64,000 nucleotides of DNA from Alphaproteobacteria bacterium 46_93_T64 (GCA_002163135.1 MAAN01000021.1:62001-126000), one strand, 5' to 3'. Positions 9,136 through 19,495 are shown, counted from the stretch's first letter. The notes: generated by a model from the sequence alone, not told the origin. A program made the numbers and translations.

Positions 9136-9897
9136 ATGCCAAATATTTTATTTCAGTTGTTTTCTATAATTACGTGCCTTGTTTTTCTTGTTCCCCCTAC
9201 ATTTGCCGAAGATACAAAAGTTATGCGTTTTGTAACAGCTGCACGTGCGGATTCTAGTTTATTCAAACTTTCACGTCTTACCCTAACCGAAGCCTTTAAA
9301 CGACTTGGCTATGATTTTGAATTGAACTCATATCCCCAAAAAAGATCCATACATCTAATGAAACTTGGTAAAGTCGACGGGGACGCCACACGGGTATATA
9401 ATTTTAATAGGGATAACGAACATCCTTATTATGCACGTACTGACGAAAGTCACGTGAAAATTTACTTTAGTGTTTATATGGTCAACCCAACCGTCAAAAT
9501 TAATACCTGGAATGATCTAAAAAAAGGGGGCTATCGGATAGGCTATTTGGGCGGAGTTAAACATATCGAGCAAAACTTGATAGGGCTGATTGATCCCGCC
9601 AAACTATTTATACAACCAACTTCAAATCTAAATGGTCGGCGTCAATTAGCTCACGGACGAATAGATGCCTATGTTTATGCAAATAGTGCCAGGGCAACAA
9701 AAGACCTTGCCGCTGTAGATCTAAAAAATTCGGGAGTCGCCCTTGCGGGAGTTGTGGATTCCAAAGGGATGTTTCCCTATTTTCAAGTAAAGCATAAAGC
9801 TATGGCGACTGATCTGGCAAAAAAGATTAGAGAGATCAAGGCTGAGGGGTTATTTGAAATATATCAAAACCAAGTATTGAGCCCATCTTCATCATAA
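9136..9897 (+). CDS. Periplasmic family-3-like solute-binding protein
   Basis: A 253-residue protein with an N-terminal signal peptide (hydrophobic stretch ending near PTFAED) and the layout of the bacterial extracellular solute-binding family 3 (SBP_bac_3): an early segment with Arg and Tyr ligand-like residues, then the domain-crossing region (GYLGGVKHIEQNL) and a C-terminal helix. No ABC permease or ATPase lies next to it, so it may be an orphan or a receptor-linked binder. The downstream gene is a chemoreceptor. The ligand is unknown. Confidence 0.7.
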   Translation: MPNILFQLFSIITCLVFLVPPTFAEDTKVMRFVTAARADSSLFKLSRLTLTEAFKRLGYDFELNSYPQKRSIHLMKLGKVDGDATRVYNFNRDNEHPYYARTDESHVKIYFSVYMVNPTVKINTWNDLKKGGYRIGYLGGVKHIEQNLIGLIDPAKLFIQPTSNLNGRRQLAHGRIDAYVYANSARATKDLAAVDLKNSGVALAGVVDSKGMFPYFQVKHKAMATDLAKKIREIKAEGLFEIYQNQVLSPSSS

Positions 9898-10200
9898 TAT
9901 TGCGGATCGTTAAAACCATTAATTACCCTGCAAGTTAGTGTGGGGTTATCAATGTGTATGATGACCGAACTATTCTCTTGTTCCAATTTTTCAAATCACC
10001 GTATTTACATTATAAAAAAATCACATAAATAAATAGAAAGCACTACAACAAAATACAACTTTTCACTATTTGGTAAGAGTTTGGTGTTTTATTAAAGATA
10101 CGTAATTTACGTAGCGTTGATTTGGTATCAGTTTACACTTTAAGTATTTCCCATCGGGATCTTCCGAACTGACGCTCTAAGTAGTATAGGAGTGTCAAGT
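9898..10200. other. 303-base intergenic region before the chemoreceptor
   Basis: AT-rich, with no convincing ORF or RNA gene. The one clear element is a perfect inverted repeat, TACGTAA-T-TTACGTA, at 10099-10113, about 90 bases before the receptor start. No terminator with a T tract was found after the preceding gene. Confidence 0.5.
10099..10113. promoter_or_regulatory. Perfect 7-base-arm palindrome upstream of the chemoreceptor
   Basis: TACGTAA and TTACGTA around a single T. Symmetric sites of this size are often dimeric repressor or activator operators, but the regulator is unknown. Confidence 0.3.
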
Positions 10201-12435
10201 ATGCTTGGTTTCGATTTGAGAATTTCTCAGAAACTTCCCCTCATCATAATTACATCCTCTCTTCTAATGGCTTTGATCTTAGGTTTTACAAGCTATTTTC
10301 AAAGTTCGTCCGCACTACAGGTGGAAGTTCAAAACAAACTACAAACGGCCTTGCAAGGCAGGCGCTCATCCTTAGAGGAATATCTCAAATCAATTCAGGA
10401 AGATTTGAGAATAACCGCGGCAAACCCTATGGTTAGATTTGCAATCGAGGATTTCCGGTTGGGTTGGTTAGATTTGGACGGAAACCCGACTGAGGAACTT
10501 CAAAAACTTTACATCGAAGACAATCCTTTCCCAACCGGAGAAAAAGAAAAACTGGATGCAGCAGACGATTGGTCGGAATATAGTATCGCGCACAAAAAAT
10601 ACCATATCTGGTTCAGGAAAATGCTTCAGGAAAGAGCCTATTACGATATATTCCTTTTTGATAGGGACGGTAACCTTGTCTACACAGTTTTTAAGGAATT
10701 GGATTACGCCACCAATTTAACAACGGGTAAATGGAAAGACACAGACCTCGGCAACGCTTTTAGATCAGCAAAAGGGAATCCGACAACAGATTTTCAGGCG
10801 TTCTTTGATTTCAAACCTTATGCACCTAGTTACGATGCACCGGCCAGTTTTATTTCATCGCCTATATTAGATGCCGATGGTGAGTTTGTGGGCGTACTTG
10901 CGTTTCAAATGCCAATAGATCGTATTAATCACATTATGCAAGACACTGTGGGAATGGGCCGTTCGGGAGAGAGTTATATTGTAGGTTCTGATTTTCTTAT
11001 GCGCAGCGACTCTCGTTTTTCTGACGAAACTACGATTTTGAAACGATCTGTTAAAACAGAACAAGTTAAGCAAGCACTAGACGGACAAGTCGATGTCATA
11101 CAATCTGTAGACTACCGGGATATAAAAGTAGAAGCCGCATTTGGGGCCATTGATTTTCTCGGAACAAGATGGGCCGTCATTTCTGAAATTGATCTCGAAG
11201 AATTTGACGAACCCATTATCGCCATGAGAAATACCATCATGGCATTGTCTGTCGGATTACTTATTGTTATTGGTGCTATCGGTATTATTTCCTCTCGCAG
11301 TATCGCAGTTGCTATTGTCAAAATGACGGAAACCATGACGTCTTTGGCAGATGGAGATAATTCGGTGGATATTCCATCCCAAGATCGCGCCGATGAAATT
11401 GGGGAGATGTCGAATGCGGTAAAAGTGTTCAAAGACAATGCTGTTGAGCGAGAGGAACTGCAAAAAGCGGCGGTCATTGCTGAAGAAACAGCAAGAGATA
11501 ATTCACGCAGAGAGCTGGAAGACAAAGAAAAACATGAGGCGGAAGAGCGCGCAAGAGAGCAGAAGGCAATCGCCGAAAAAGAAGAACATTCTGAAACAGT
11601 CTCTCAAATGATTGATGCTTTTGAAGAGAAAGTAGGAGCGTTACTTCAAACCCTTGGGCAGGCGTCAGATACGTTACAAAGTACGGCGACTGATATGGCG
11701 TCTTCAGCTGAAAGTTCTGAACAGTTGTCTGCTACCGTCGCCAGTGCTTCAAACGAGGCATCTGCGAGTGTTCAAAATGTAGCATCCGCCGCTGAACAAC
11801 TTTCGGCATCGATTACCGAGATTAGTAAGCAGGTAACGCAAGCCAGTGATGTGTCAGAGAAAGCGGTTGTTGAGGCAACAAACAGCATAAAAACTGTAAA
11901 AGAACTCTCAAATACTTCTAAAAAAATTAGTGAAGTTGTCGATATGATCAACGACATAGCTGGTCAAACCAATCTACTCGCTCTGAACGCAACGATCGAA
12001 GCGGCGAGGGCTGGCGATGCAGGCAAAGGTTTTGCCGTTGTTGCATCTGAAGTGAAAGCACTTGCTAATCAAACTGCAAAGGCAACTGAAGAAATCTCTA
12101 ATCAGATCGGTGAAATGCAACGCGCCACAGATAGTTCTGTAAATGCAATGAATACGATCGATGGGATTATTCAGAAAATTCGAGAGTCGAATGTCACAAT
12201 ATCTTCAGCTGTTGAGGAACAAAGTGCTGCAACCAACGAAATCTCTCGCAATGTTCAGGAAGCTTCATCTGGAACAACGGATGTTTCCCAGAATATTATT
12301 CTTGTGTCTGAAAAGAGCCGAGAAGCAGGTGTAGCATCAGCGGAAGTTTTATCCTCATCTCAGAATTTGGAATTGGTTGCAAGTACCTTGAAACATGATA
12401 TCGAAATCTTCCTAGATGAAGTGAAAAGCGTATAA
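10201..12435 (+). CDS. Methyl-accepting chemotaxis protein
   Basis: Transmembrane chemoreceptor that signals through CheA/CheW. A hydrophobic segment near residues 9-31, a periplasmic sensor of about 300 residues with Cache-like features, a second hydrophobic segment near 340-365, a HAMP linker, a charged coiled coil and the MCP signalling domain with the conserved hairpin tip ([16 protein letters not shown]). No C-terminal NWETF-type CheR-docking pentapeptide. I chose the ATG at 10201 because AGGAG (10188-10192) lies eight bases before it; the in-frame GTG at 10192 overlaps that site. No che genes are nearby. The ligand is unknown. Confidence 0.93.
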   Translation: MLGFDLRISQKLPLIIITSSLLMALILGFTSYFQSSSALQVEVQNKLQTALQGRRSSLEEYLKSIQEDLRITAANPMVRFAIEDFRLGWLDLDGNPTEELQKLYIEDNPFPTGEKEKLDAADDWSEYSIAHKKYHIWFRKMLQERAYYDIFLFDRDGNLVYTVFKELDYATNLTTGKWKDTDLGNAFRSAKGNPTTDFQAFFDFKPYAPSYDAPASFISSPILDADGEFVGVLAFQMPIDRINHIMQDTVGMGRSGESYIVGSDFLMRSDSRFSDETTILKRSVKTEQVKQALDGQVDVIQSVDYRDIKVEAAFGAIDFLGTRWAVISEIDLEEFDEPIIAMRNTIMALSVGLLIVIGAIGIISSRSIAVAIVKMTETMTSLADGDNSVDIPSQDRADEIGEMSNAVKVFKDNAVEREELQKAAVIAEETARDNSRRELEDKEKHEAEERAREQKAIAEKEEHSETVSQMIDAFEEKVGALLQTLGQASDTLQSTATDMASSAESSEQLSATVASASNEASASVQNVASAAEQLSASITEISKQVTQASDVSEKAVVEATNSIKTVKELSNTSKKISEVVDMINDIAGQTNLLALNATIEAARAGDAGKGFAVVASEVKALANQTAKATEEISNQIGEMQRATDSSVNAMNTIDGIIQKIRESNVTISSAVEEQSAATNEISRNVQEASSGTTDVSQNIILVSEKSREAGVASAEVLSSSQNLELVASTLKHDIEIFLDEVKSV

Positions 12436-12458
12436 GCGATATCTACTCAAACTTAATT

Positions 12459-12506
12459 TGGCGGTTTCTGAGATTTAATTAATTCGGAAATCGCCATTTT
12501 GATTTT
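12459..12506 (+). terminator. Probable terminator after the chemoreceptor
   Basis: TGGCGGTTTC (12459-12468) pairs with GAAATCGCCA (12487-12496), ten pairs with one G-U and an 18-base AT-rich loop, followed by TTTTGATTTT. Confidence 0.6.
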
Positions 12507-12683
12507 CATGCACCTTTGGTGTGTATTTTTTTCAACTCTAAAGCATCGCAATGTAAAAACAGTATGTGTCAAAGAACATAACAATTGAGGTGTCATAGGG
12601 AGAGCTGGAAAATATCGCTTGTGGATGTGGCGTTAGATCCATACCTATAACGACATTAAATTTCCTTATAGCGGAACAATTTC

Positions 12684-13418
12684 ATGTTTTTGATCGATCT
12701 TTTCTCAGACCCTACTGCGATAATCGCATTGCTTACTTTGATTGTTATGGAGATTGTTCTGGGAATAGATAATCTTATCTTTGTATCAATCCTAAGTAAT
12801 AAATTGCCTGAACATCAACGGAAATCGGGGAGGATGATCGGTATTGGTCTGGCCATGGTCCTGCGTTTGGTTTTGTTATCCTTAATCGCGATAATTGTGT
12901 CATTAACAACACCGGTATTTACTTTGTTTGAAAATGATTTTTCGTGGCGGGATCTGATCATGCTCGGCGGCGGATTGTTCCTTGTCTGGAAAGCGACGAC
13001 TGAAGTCCATCATCATATGCAGGGAGAGGAAGAAAACGCAGATACAGAGTCCCCTGTTACTGTAGGGTTCACCAAAGTAATAATTCAGATTTTGCTTCTG
13101 GATATTGTATTTTCAGTAGACAGTATCATCACAGCTGTAGGGATGACCGATGAGATTTCAATAATGGTCATCGCGGTAATAGTTTCTGTTGGCGTTATGA
13201 TGGTGGCTGCAAATCCGCTCTCAGAATTCATTAATAGAAACCCGACCGTTGTTATGCTTGCTCTCGGGTTCTTATTGATGATCGGTATGACGCTTATCGC
13301 AGATGGCCTCGGCTTCCATGTTCCAAAAGGATACATTTATGCTGCCATGGCATTCTCAGCCGGTGTCGAAACCCTTAACATGCTAACCCGAAAAATTAGG
13401 AAAGTGAAACGAGTTTAA
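12684..13418 (+). CDS. TerC-family integral membrane protein
   Basis: A 244-residue multi-pass membrane protein of the TerC family, whose members are implicated in tellurite resistance or, in characterised cases, Mn2+ export. About seven hydrophobic segments are seen. The two half-repeats carry the family signatures [11 protein letters not shown] and [12 protein letters not shown], with paired acidic residues inside the membrane. No yybP-ykoY manganese riboswitch was recognised in the 248 bases upstream. The gene converges on purN, the two overlapping by four bases at their 3' ends. Confidence 0.88.
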   Translation: MFLIDLFSDPTAIIALLTLIVMEIVLGIDNLIFVSILSNKLPEHQRKSGRMIGIGLAMVLRLVLLSLIAIIVSLTTPVFTLFENDFSWRDLIMLGGGLFLVWKATTEVHHHMQGEEENADTESPVTVGFTKVIIQILLLDIVFSVDSIITAVGMTDEISIMVIAVIVSVGVMMVAANPLSEFINRNPTVVMLALGFLLMIGMTLIADGLGFHVPKGYIYAAMAFSAGVETLNMLTRKIRKVKRV

Positions 13419-14071
13419 TCCGCATCGCTAATAACCAGTGGATTAGTCAATGTTGCCAGAGATTCATCTGCGCCAGAAATCGTTGCGATTGAGCCATGGA
13501 CTTTGATTTTCCGTTCTGCAATCAGTTTAAGTGCGAGCGGATAAATCCGATGTTCCTGCACCAAGATCCGTTCCGCCAAAACCTCAGGAGTATCTCCAGT
13601 CAGAATTGGAACAACAGCTTGTGCAATGATAGGGCCATCATCCATTTCAGGCCTGACATAATGTACGGTACAGCCAGTAAACCGTGTTCCTGATTCAAGA
13701 GCACGTTCATGTACATGAAGTCCTTTGAAAGCCGGTAGCAAAGACGGGTGAATGTTTATGATCCGATCCCGCCAGCGATTCACAAAATCCAGTGTTAGCA
13801 AGCGCATAAAACCAGCAAGGCAAATTAAATCAACCTTCTGTTCAGTCAGATATTTAGAAATCGCGGTGTCAAAATCTTCACGGTTTTCAAAATCCCGGTG
13901 ATTAATCACCTTGGTTGGAATACCGTTCTCTTTTGCATACTCAAGACCGCCGGCCTCTGGATTGTTTGACAATACAGTCACAATCTCGGCAGGAAAGCCA
14001 GCTTGCTTGCTGGCTCTCACAAGTGCTTGCATGTTTGAGCCACGTGAAGAAATAAGGATAGCTACTTTCAC
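13415..14071 (-). CDS. purN: Phosphoribosylglycinamide formyltransferase
   Basis: Transfers a formyl group from 10-formyl-THF to GAR in de novo purine synthesis. The 218 residues show the N-terminal phosphate-binding [11 protein letters not shown], the catalytic region [10 protein letters not shown] with the conserved Asn/His of INIHPS, and TGCTVHYV...DDGPII. Starts four bases inside the purM 3' end, so it is coupled to purM. It overlaps the terC-like gene by four bases tail to tail. Confidence 0.96.
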   Translation of the reverse strand: MKVAILISSRGSNMQALVRASKQAGFPAEIVTVLSNNPEAGGLEYAKENGIPTKVINHRDFENREDFDTAISKYLTEQKVDLICLAGFMRLLTLDFVNRWRDRIINIHPSLLPAFKGLHVHERALESGTRFTGCTVHYVRPEMDDGPIIAQAVVPILTGDTPEVLAERILVQEHRIYPLALKLIAERKIKVHGSIATISGADESLATLTNPLVISDAD

Positions 14072-15150
14072 TTAAAAAAGGCCTCTTCAAGATCGTTGAT
14101 AAGTACCTGTTCCTGATCATCAGCACGGGCGGTTAGCCGGCCGATTTCAAAAACTTCTTCACCTTCATCCATGAGAAGTGTTTTCAAAGCATCTGCATCT
14201 GACGGGTCAACAGCAACCACCATACCAAGGCCGCAGTTGAAGGTAGTCGCCAATTCACGAGGTGCAATATTACCAAGTTCTGCCAACCATTTAAACAAAG
14301 GAGGCAGAGACCACGCGTTTGCATCAAGTTCTGCGACCAGATTATCCGGCAAGATACGCGGGATATTTTCGTAAAGACCGCCGCCCGTGATATGAGAAAG
14401 TGCTTTGATGTATCCAGCGCGAACACCAGCAAGACAACTTTTAACATAAATACGAGTTGGAGCGATCAGTGCATCTCCAAGCTCGCGGCTGTTATCAAAC
14501 GGGGCAGGGGCCGCTAAATCCATTTTGAAATCATCTAAAAGACGGCGCACCAGTGAATAGCCATTGGAGTGAACGCCAGATGACACAAGTCCTAATAGAA
14601 TGTCGCCCTCTTTTAAGGTATCGGCTTTTAAAAGTTGATCACGTTCTACGGCCCCGACTGTAAAGCCGGCCATGTCATAGTCACCTTTGGCATACATACC
14701 CGGCATTTCAGCGGTTTCCCCACCGATAAGCGCGCATCCTGCTTGTTTGCAACCTTCAGCAATGCCGCTGATGATGTCGCGAGTTGCCTCAACGTCAAGA
14801 CCGCCCGTTGCAAAATAATCGAGAAAGAACAGGGGTTCTGCCCCTTGTACAACGAGGTCATTGACACACATAGCGACAAGGTCAATTCCAACCGTGTCGT
14901 GTTTGTTCATATCAATGGCGACTTTTAGTTTTGTACCAACACCATCGGTCGCAGATACCAGCAAGGGATCTTTAAATCCGGCAGCCTTTAGATCAAATAA
15001 GGCGCCAAAACCGCCGAGATCTGCATCAGCACCAGGTCGGCGCGTCATTGCTGCAAGTGGTTTAATTGCATTTACAAGAGAATTACCAGCTTCAATATCG
15101 ACGCCAGCATCTTTGTAACTGTAACTTTTTTTGGAGCTTTCGTGTGTCAT
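14068..15150 (-). CDS. purM: Phosphoribosylformylglycinamidine cyclo-ligase (AIR synthetase)
   Basis: ATP-dependent ring closure of FGAM to AIR. The 360 residues begin [18 protein letters not shown]. The frame stays open 28 codons further upstream to 15234, but those residues are unlike PurM and would run into the divergent gene, so the start at 15150 is preferred. Typical motifs are [31 protein letters not shown] and HITGGG. First gene of purM-purN. The other purine genes of this window, purS/Q/L, are some 46 kb away. Confidence 0.96.
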   Translation of the reverse strand: MTHESSKKSYSYKDAGVDIEAGNSLVNAIKPLAAMTRRPGADADLGGFGALFDLKAAGFKDPLLVSATDGVGTKLKVAIDMNKHDTVGIDLVAMCVNDLVVQGAEPLFFLDYFATGGLDVEATRDIISGIAEGCKQAGCALIGGETAEMPGMYAKGDYDMAGFTVGAVERDQLLKADTLKEGDILLGLVSSGVHSNGYSLVRRLLDDFKMDLAAPAPFDNSRELGDALIAPTRIYVKSCLAGVRAGYIKALSHITGGGLYENIPRILPDNLVAELDANAWSLPPLFKWLAELGNIAPRELATTFNCGLGMVVAVDPSDADALKTLLMDEGEEVFEIGRLTARADDQEQVLINDLEEAFFK

Positions 15151-15216
15151 AAGATATGCTCTATCCAATGTCCTGATTCTATTTGGGCCAACATACGTTT
15201 TTTCCAGTGGTTTGCA

Positions 15217-16368
15217 ATGACAGAAACACAACAAAATAGCCGTCTGAAGGCGGCGCTTCGACTTATTGCGGTAAGTTGCCTCTTTATCATCAGCTTTGGT
15301 GGGGGTGCTTTAGCCGCTGGTATGTATTCCATACAAGGGATTTCGGTTGATAAAACAGCTGCTTCGGCGAGTGAAGCACGTATTCTTGCTGTTGCCGAAG
15401 GGCAAAGCCGTGCATTTGCGACATTACTTCGAAAACTGACCCCGAAAAGCTATCATTCAGAACTTCCTAGCTTAAGTGATTCTGAACTTTCCTCCATGGT
15501 AAGGGGAATACAGGTACGGAATGAGAAGACTTCAGCGAAAAGATATCTCGCCGACCTTACGATTGAATTCAAACGGGGATTGGTTCTTCCCATTCTAACT
15601 GCGCGTGACATTCCATATTCCGAGAGTATCAGCAAGCCCCTCCTTGTTCTTCCAATATTTGAAGATATGGGACGTAAAAATCTTTGGGATGAGCCCAATC
15701 CGTGGCGTGATGCATGGGTAGAAGTTTTTGATGGCGGCAGAGGTCCTGAAGGCAGCCTGAAACGTCAAGATGATTGGGCCCAAGAAGCAATGCTTCCGAT
15801 TGTTGTTCCAAGTGGATCGCTGGATGACATGAAAATGGTGACGGTTGAAGACGCAATTTACCTCAGAGAACAGGCAATCACCAAAATTTCAACTGAGTAC
15901 GGTGCAAGTGCTGTTCTCGTCGCCTACGCGAGTTTGCAAAATCAAAACGGTGTTCGCAGACTTGATATTTCGTATCAGCGCAGTGATATGCTATCTCCAG
16001 CGGTCATTGAGAGTTTTACGGGCGGCGATACCGATGTTGATATTTTTCGTGCTGCTATATTTGATGTGATCGAGAATTTGCAGGAAAGCTGGAAGGATCA
16101 GAATATTCTGGACAGAAATATTCAAAATCGACTTGCAGTCTCCACTGACATCACTGGTTTGAAAGAATGGATTGCAATTCAGAGCAAGACCAAATCCATT
16201 CCATCCGTACAAGCGCTGAAAGTACGGGAGATGTCAGTTGATAAAGTGTTTTGGGAAATATCTTTCGTTGGGGATCTATCTCAACTCCGAAACGCTCTTG
16301 GCCAGAAGGATCTAGTCTTGCAAAATGAAGAGGGTTTCTGGACACTAGACGGAAAAGACACTGAATAA
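15217..16368 (+). CDS. DUF2066 family secreted protein
   Basis: A 383-residue protein with an N-terminal signal peptide (hydrophobic core ending near GALAAG) and no other membrane segment, so probably periplasmic. The start at 15217 is chosen; the frame extends 25 codons upstream into the purM promoter region without typical sequence. Matches the DUF2066 family in order and context as I recall it: divergent from purM and followed by a CDP-alcohol phosphatidyltransferase, a PerM-like protein and hdaA. Function unknown. Confidence 0.72.
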   Translation: MTETQQNSRLKAALRLIAVSCLFIISFGGGALAAGMYSIQGISVDKTAASASEARILAVAEGQSRAFATLLRKLTPKSYHSELPSLSDSELSSMVRGIQVRNEKTSAKRYLADLTIEFKRGLVLPILTARDIPYSESISKPLLVLPIFEDMGRKNLWDEPNPWRDAWVEVFDGGRGPEGSLKRQDDWAQEAMLPIVVPSGSLDDMKMVTVEDAIYLREQAITKISTEYGASAVLVAYASLQNQNGVRRLDISYQRSDMLSPAVIESFTGGDTDVDIFRAAIFDVIENLQESWKDQNILDRNIQNRLAVSTDITGLKEWIAIQSKTKSIPSVQALKVREMSVDKVFWEISFVGDLSQLRNALGQKDLVLQNEEGFWTLDGKDTE

Positions 16369-16386
16369 AGTTGAATTGATAAAACC

Positions 16387-16920
16387 GTGAATATCCCCAA
16401 TGGAATCACTCTCGCACGTATTCTTTGCGTTCCTCTTATTGTGTGGTTAATCCTGCGCGAACAAATGATGGCTGCATTTATCGTGTTTGTCATTGGTGGG
16501 GCGTCGGACGCATTGGATGGTTTGATCGCGAAACAGTTTAATTCGGTCACCCGACTTGGGAAATATCTAGACCCACTGGCAGACAAGATTTTGCTGGTCT
16601 CTATTTATATTACGCTGGGGGTGAACGAAGTTATTCCAAGCTGGCTTGTTATTCTCGTTGTAAGTCGTGATTTTCTTATTGTCGGCGGTATCCTATTTTC
16701 CTACCTAATGGAAATTCACGTAAAAATTAATCCGTTGATGATCAGCAAGATAAATACGTGCTTTCAGATTTTTCTAGCCGCACTCGTACTTGGTGCTGCA
16801 GCATTTAATCTGGATCTGGGGTTGCTGACTGATATTTCTGTTTATATTGTTGCCGTTACCACACTTCTATCTGGCTACAGTTATATTTCTGAATGGTCGA
16901 AACAAAGTAATAAAAACTGA
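16387..16920 (+). CDS. CDP-alcohol phosphatidyltransferase (PgsA/cardiolipin-synthase-like)
   Basis: A 177-residue integral membrane enzyme that moves a phosphatidyl group from CDP-diacylglycerol to an alcohol. The signature D-x2-DG-x2-A-x9-G-x3-D-x3-D is present (DALDGLIAK...GKYLDPLAD), with Lys where many members have Arg. Six hydrophobic segments. The start is GTG; the MNIPNGITLARI beginning is typical. The acceptor is probably glycerol-3-phosphate or phosphatidylglycerol; sequence alone does not separate them. Confidence 0.85.
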   Translation: MNIPNGITLARILCVPLIVWLILREQMMAAFIVFVIGGASDALDGLIAKQFNSVTRLGKYLDPLADKILLVSIYITLGVNEVIPSWLVILVVSRDFLIVGGILFSYLMEIHVKINPLMISKINTCFQIFLAALVLGAAAFNLDLGLLTDISVYIVAVTTLLSGYSYISEWSKQSNKN

Positions 16921-16940
16921 ATTGTTCAAGGGAGAGTTAA

Positions 16941-18029
16941 ATGACGTTGCGTCAGCAATTTAAATTTTGGGCAGTGGCTATCGTTGCTCTTATTGCCAGT
17001 TTAGTCCTATTGAGCAATATCATGTTGCCATTTATTCTTGGTATGGCTGTTGCATACTTTCTTGATCCCGTTGCTGATAAACTTGAAGAAAAGGGAATGG
17101 GTAGAACAGCAGCAACGTCTTTGATTGTTGGAATATTTTTACTTGTGAGCTGTTTAAGTATTATTCTTTTGATACCGGCACTTGCAGATCAATTTGTCGG
17201 GCTTCTAAAGCGCATTCCAGGATATGTTCAAGCCATATATGACCTTATACATCCCTTGGTCGCTCAAATTGTTGATTTGTCGACATTAACAGAAGACGGC
17301 GACCTTAAATCCATGCTGACTGAACAGGCGACGGGTGCCATCAAAAACATTGGTGCTCTCACCGTGAACGTTCTGGATCAAGGCCTCGCTATATTCAACG
17401 TGATTACGTTGCTCGTCATTACACCAGTTGTGGCTTTTTATCTCTTGCGGGACTGGGACCGAATTACAGCAAAAATTGACAGCTGGCTTCCCCGCAGGCA
17501 GCAAGCAACGATTAGAACACTCGTCATTCAGATTGATGATGTATTGGCCGGATTTGTCAGGGGACAATCTACTGTTTGTCTGATATTGGCTGTTTACTAC
17601 GGTGTAGCGCTTCTCTCTGTTGGCTTAGAGTTTGGTTTAGTCATCGGTATCATTACTGGGCTAATCTCTTTCGTCCCGTTTGTAGGTGCAATTGTTGGTC
17701 TTGTTGCTTCTGTTGGTGTGGCGTTATTCCAGTTCTGGCCTGATTTCGTTCAGATTGGAATTGTCGCAGGCATTTTCGTTGTTGGCCAAATTCTGGAAGG
17801 TTATGTTTTAACGCCAAAACTAGTTGGCGAAAAAGTGGGATTGCATCCGGTATGGGTGATGTTCGGGTTGCTTGCTGGAGGTAGTTTGTTCGGGTTCGTA
17901 GGCATACTGCTTGCAGTTCCTGTTGCGGCCGTAGTTGGGGTTCTTAGCCGCTTTGCCCTTACTCAGTACATGGCCAGTCCTATCTACGGTGATGCGGATG
18001 AGATCGAACATTCTGGAGAAGATGTATGA
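16941..18029 (+). CDS. AI-2E transporter / PerM family membrane protein
   Basis: A 362-residue membrane protein of the AI-2E (UPF0118/PerM) family, with two N-terminal hydrophobic segments, a central soluble stretch, then a hydrophobic cluster that includes GLISFVPFVGAIVG and ends with GILLAVPVAAVVGV. Members are described as exporters or ion antiporters; the substrate here is unknown. RBS GGGAG lies just upstream. The stop overlaps hdaA by four bases, so translation is probably coupled. Confidence 0.88.
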   Translation: MTLRQQFKFWAVAIVALIASLVLLSNIMLPFILGMAVAYFLDPVADKLEEKGMGRTAATSLIVGIFLLVSCLSIILLIPALADQFVGLLKRIPGYVQAIYDLIHPLVAQIVDLSTLTEDGDLKSMLTEQATGAIKNIGALTVNVLDQGLAIFNVITLLVITPVVAFYLLRDWDRITAKIDSWLPRRQQATIRTLVIQIDDVLAGFVRGQSTVCLILAVYYGVALLSVGLEFGLVIGIITGLISFVPFVGAIVGLVASVGVALFQFWPDFVQIGIVAGIFVVGQILEGYVLTPKLVGEKVGLHPVWVMFGLLAGGSLFGFVGILLAVPVAAVVGVLSRFALTQYMASPIYGDADEIEHSGEDV

Positions 18030-18712
18030 AGCAAATCCCTATGGATTTCGCTTATCGAACGGCACTTGGGCGTGAAGATTTTCTGGTCTCTCATCCGAAT
18101 GAGGACGCTGTCGCCTGGATAGACCGCTGGCCCGACTGGCCGGGCCCTTTTCTGCTAGTTATTGGCCCCGAAGGGTGCGGTAAAACGCATCTTAGTCAAG
18201 TATGGGCCAACAAATGCGGTGCGGTTACAATTAACGAAGATGATTTGGATACCCTTGATATTAATGCCTTGAGTGAAATAGCCGCGCGCCCGCTAGTTCT
18301 TGAAAATATCGGATTTGAATTAAATGAAGAAAAGCTGTTCCATCTCTATAATCTTGTGCGGGAAAATGGCAGTTCGTTAATGATGACCAGCTCCAAAGCT
18401 GTTACAGAATGGAGCATAAAACTCCCAGATCTGAAATCCAGAATGGGGGCGGTTCAGATTACCAAAATAAGTGAACCTGATGATGTCTTATTTGCATCGA
18501 TTTTGCTCAAACTTTTCTCGGACAGGCAATTACAAATATCACCTGATGTTATTCAATATCTAATCACTAGGCTTGAAAGATCCTTTAAACAGGCGGTTGC
18601 AATCGTCTCGGAGTTGGATGATTTGTCATTAGCTGAAAAACGAAATATAACGATACCACTCGTTCGCACTTTATTTGAAAGTAAGGAAAAGCAACATGGA
18701 CTTTGGGATTAA
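18026..18712 (+). CDS. hdaA: DnaA-like regulatory ATPase HdaA
   Basis: Hda-type protein that, with the sliding clamp, stimulates DnaA-ATP hydrolysis after initiation (RIDA). The 228 residues hold a DnaA-like AAA+ domain with Walker A GPEGCGKT (47-54) and a degenerate Walker B (LVLENI), but no DNA-binding domain IV. QIPMDF at residues 3-8 resembles the Q-x-x-L/M-x-F clamp-binding motif placed at the N terminus in Hda. The alphaproteobacterial perM-hdaA-ppk neighbourhood supports the call. Confidence 0.85.
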   Translation: MKQIPMDFAYRTALGREDFLVSHPNEDAVAWIDRWPDWPGPFLLVIGPEGCGKTHLSQVWANKCGAVTINEDDLDTLDINALSEIAARPLVLENIGFELNEEKLFHLYNLVRENGSSLMMTSSKAVTEWSIKLPDLKSRMGAVQITKISEPDDVLFASILLKLFSDRQLQISPDVIQYLITRLERSFKQAVAIVSELDDLSLAEKRNITIPLVRTLFESKEKQHGLWD

Positions 18713-19475
18713 AGGTCGTCGGGCGATCATTTGCGCATCGAGTAAAGGACTTGGACGTGCTTGCGCAATTGCATTGGCAGAAGAGGGGGTTGACCTCGTT
18801 TTGACCGCCCGTACAGAGGGTCCGCTTAAGGACACAGCCGAATTTATCACGAATAAATATGGTGTTGATGTAAAGGCGATCGCTGGCGACATTACAACTG
18901 TAGAAGGACGCAAGGCTGTTCTTGAAGAATGTGCGAGCCCTGACATTCTTGTTAATAATGCGGGCGGTCCGCCTCCCGGTGACTTTCATGACTGGACGAT
19001 TGATGACTGGATGAAGGCCATTAATGCCAACATGTTAACAGCTATTGAGTTGATCCGACAAACAGTTGACGGAATGCAGGATAGAAAATTTGGCCGCATC
19101 GTAAATATCACATCGGCTGCGGTTAAGGCGCCTATAGACATATTGGGCCTATCAAACGGTGCACGGGCAGGTCTTACAGGGTTTTGTGCGGGTATTTCTA
19201 GAAAAACAGTTGCTCACAATGTGACTATAAATGGATTGCTTCCAGGACCGTTCGAAACAGACAGGTTACTTTCAACTATGGCACCTGCTGCGAAAGCAAC
19301 AGGTCGTCCTATTGAAGAAATTATGGCAGAACGTGCAAAGCTCAACCCCGCTGGCCGATTTGGACAACCTGAAGAATTTGGTGCGGCTTGTGCGTTTCTT
19401 TGCAGCGACAAAGCTGGCTTTATTACGGGACAGAATATTCTCTTGGACGGGGGTGCGTTCCCCGGTACCATGTAA
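18696..19475 (+). CDS. SDR-family protein with altered catalytic motif
   Basis: A 259-residue Rossmann-fold protein close to 3-oxoacyl-ACP reductases. Seen: a cofactor loop variant (ASSKGLGRA), NNAGG, and a C-terminal PGxxxT-like segment. The expected YxxxK is absent: the aligned stretch reads LSNGAR, leaving Ser/Arg. A reductase-like SDR subgroup lacking the standard tetrad is known, so it may act differently or bind without catalysis. The ATG at 18696 is chosen because AAGGA lies eight bases before it; it overlaps the hdaA 3' end by 17 bases. Confidence 0.85.
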   Translation: MDFGIKGRRAIICASSKGLGRACAIALAEEGVDLVLTARTEGPLKDTAEFITNKYGVDVKAIAGDITTVEGRKAVLEECASPDILVNNAGGPPPGDFHDWTIDDWMKAINANMLTAIELIRQTVDGMQDRKFGRIVNITSAAVKAPIDILGLSNGARAGLTGFCAGISRKTVAHNVTINGLLPGPFETDRLLSTMAPAAKATGRPIEEIMAERAKLNPAGRFGQPEEFGAACAFLCSDKAGFITGQNILLDGGAFPGTM

Positions 19476-19495
19476 GTCTAATAGAAGGGGACATT

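Noticed and set aside
10093-10121. Flagellar sigma-28 promoter before the chemoreceptor
   Set aside because: TAAAGATA and GCGTTGAT are only partial matches, and the spacing is 13 rather than 11.
12507-12683. yybP-ykoY (Mn) riboswitch before the TerC gene
   Set aside because: I looked for the conserved core and did not see it; a covariance-model search would settle it.
15151-15234. N-terminal extension of purM
   Set aside because: Cys-rich residues unlike any PurM, and they run into the divergent gene.
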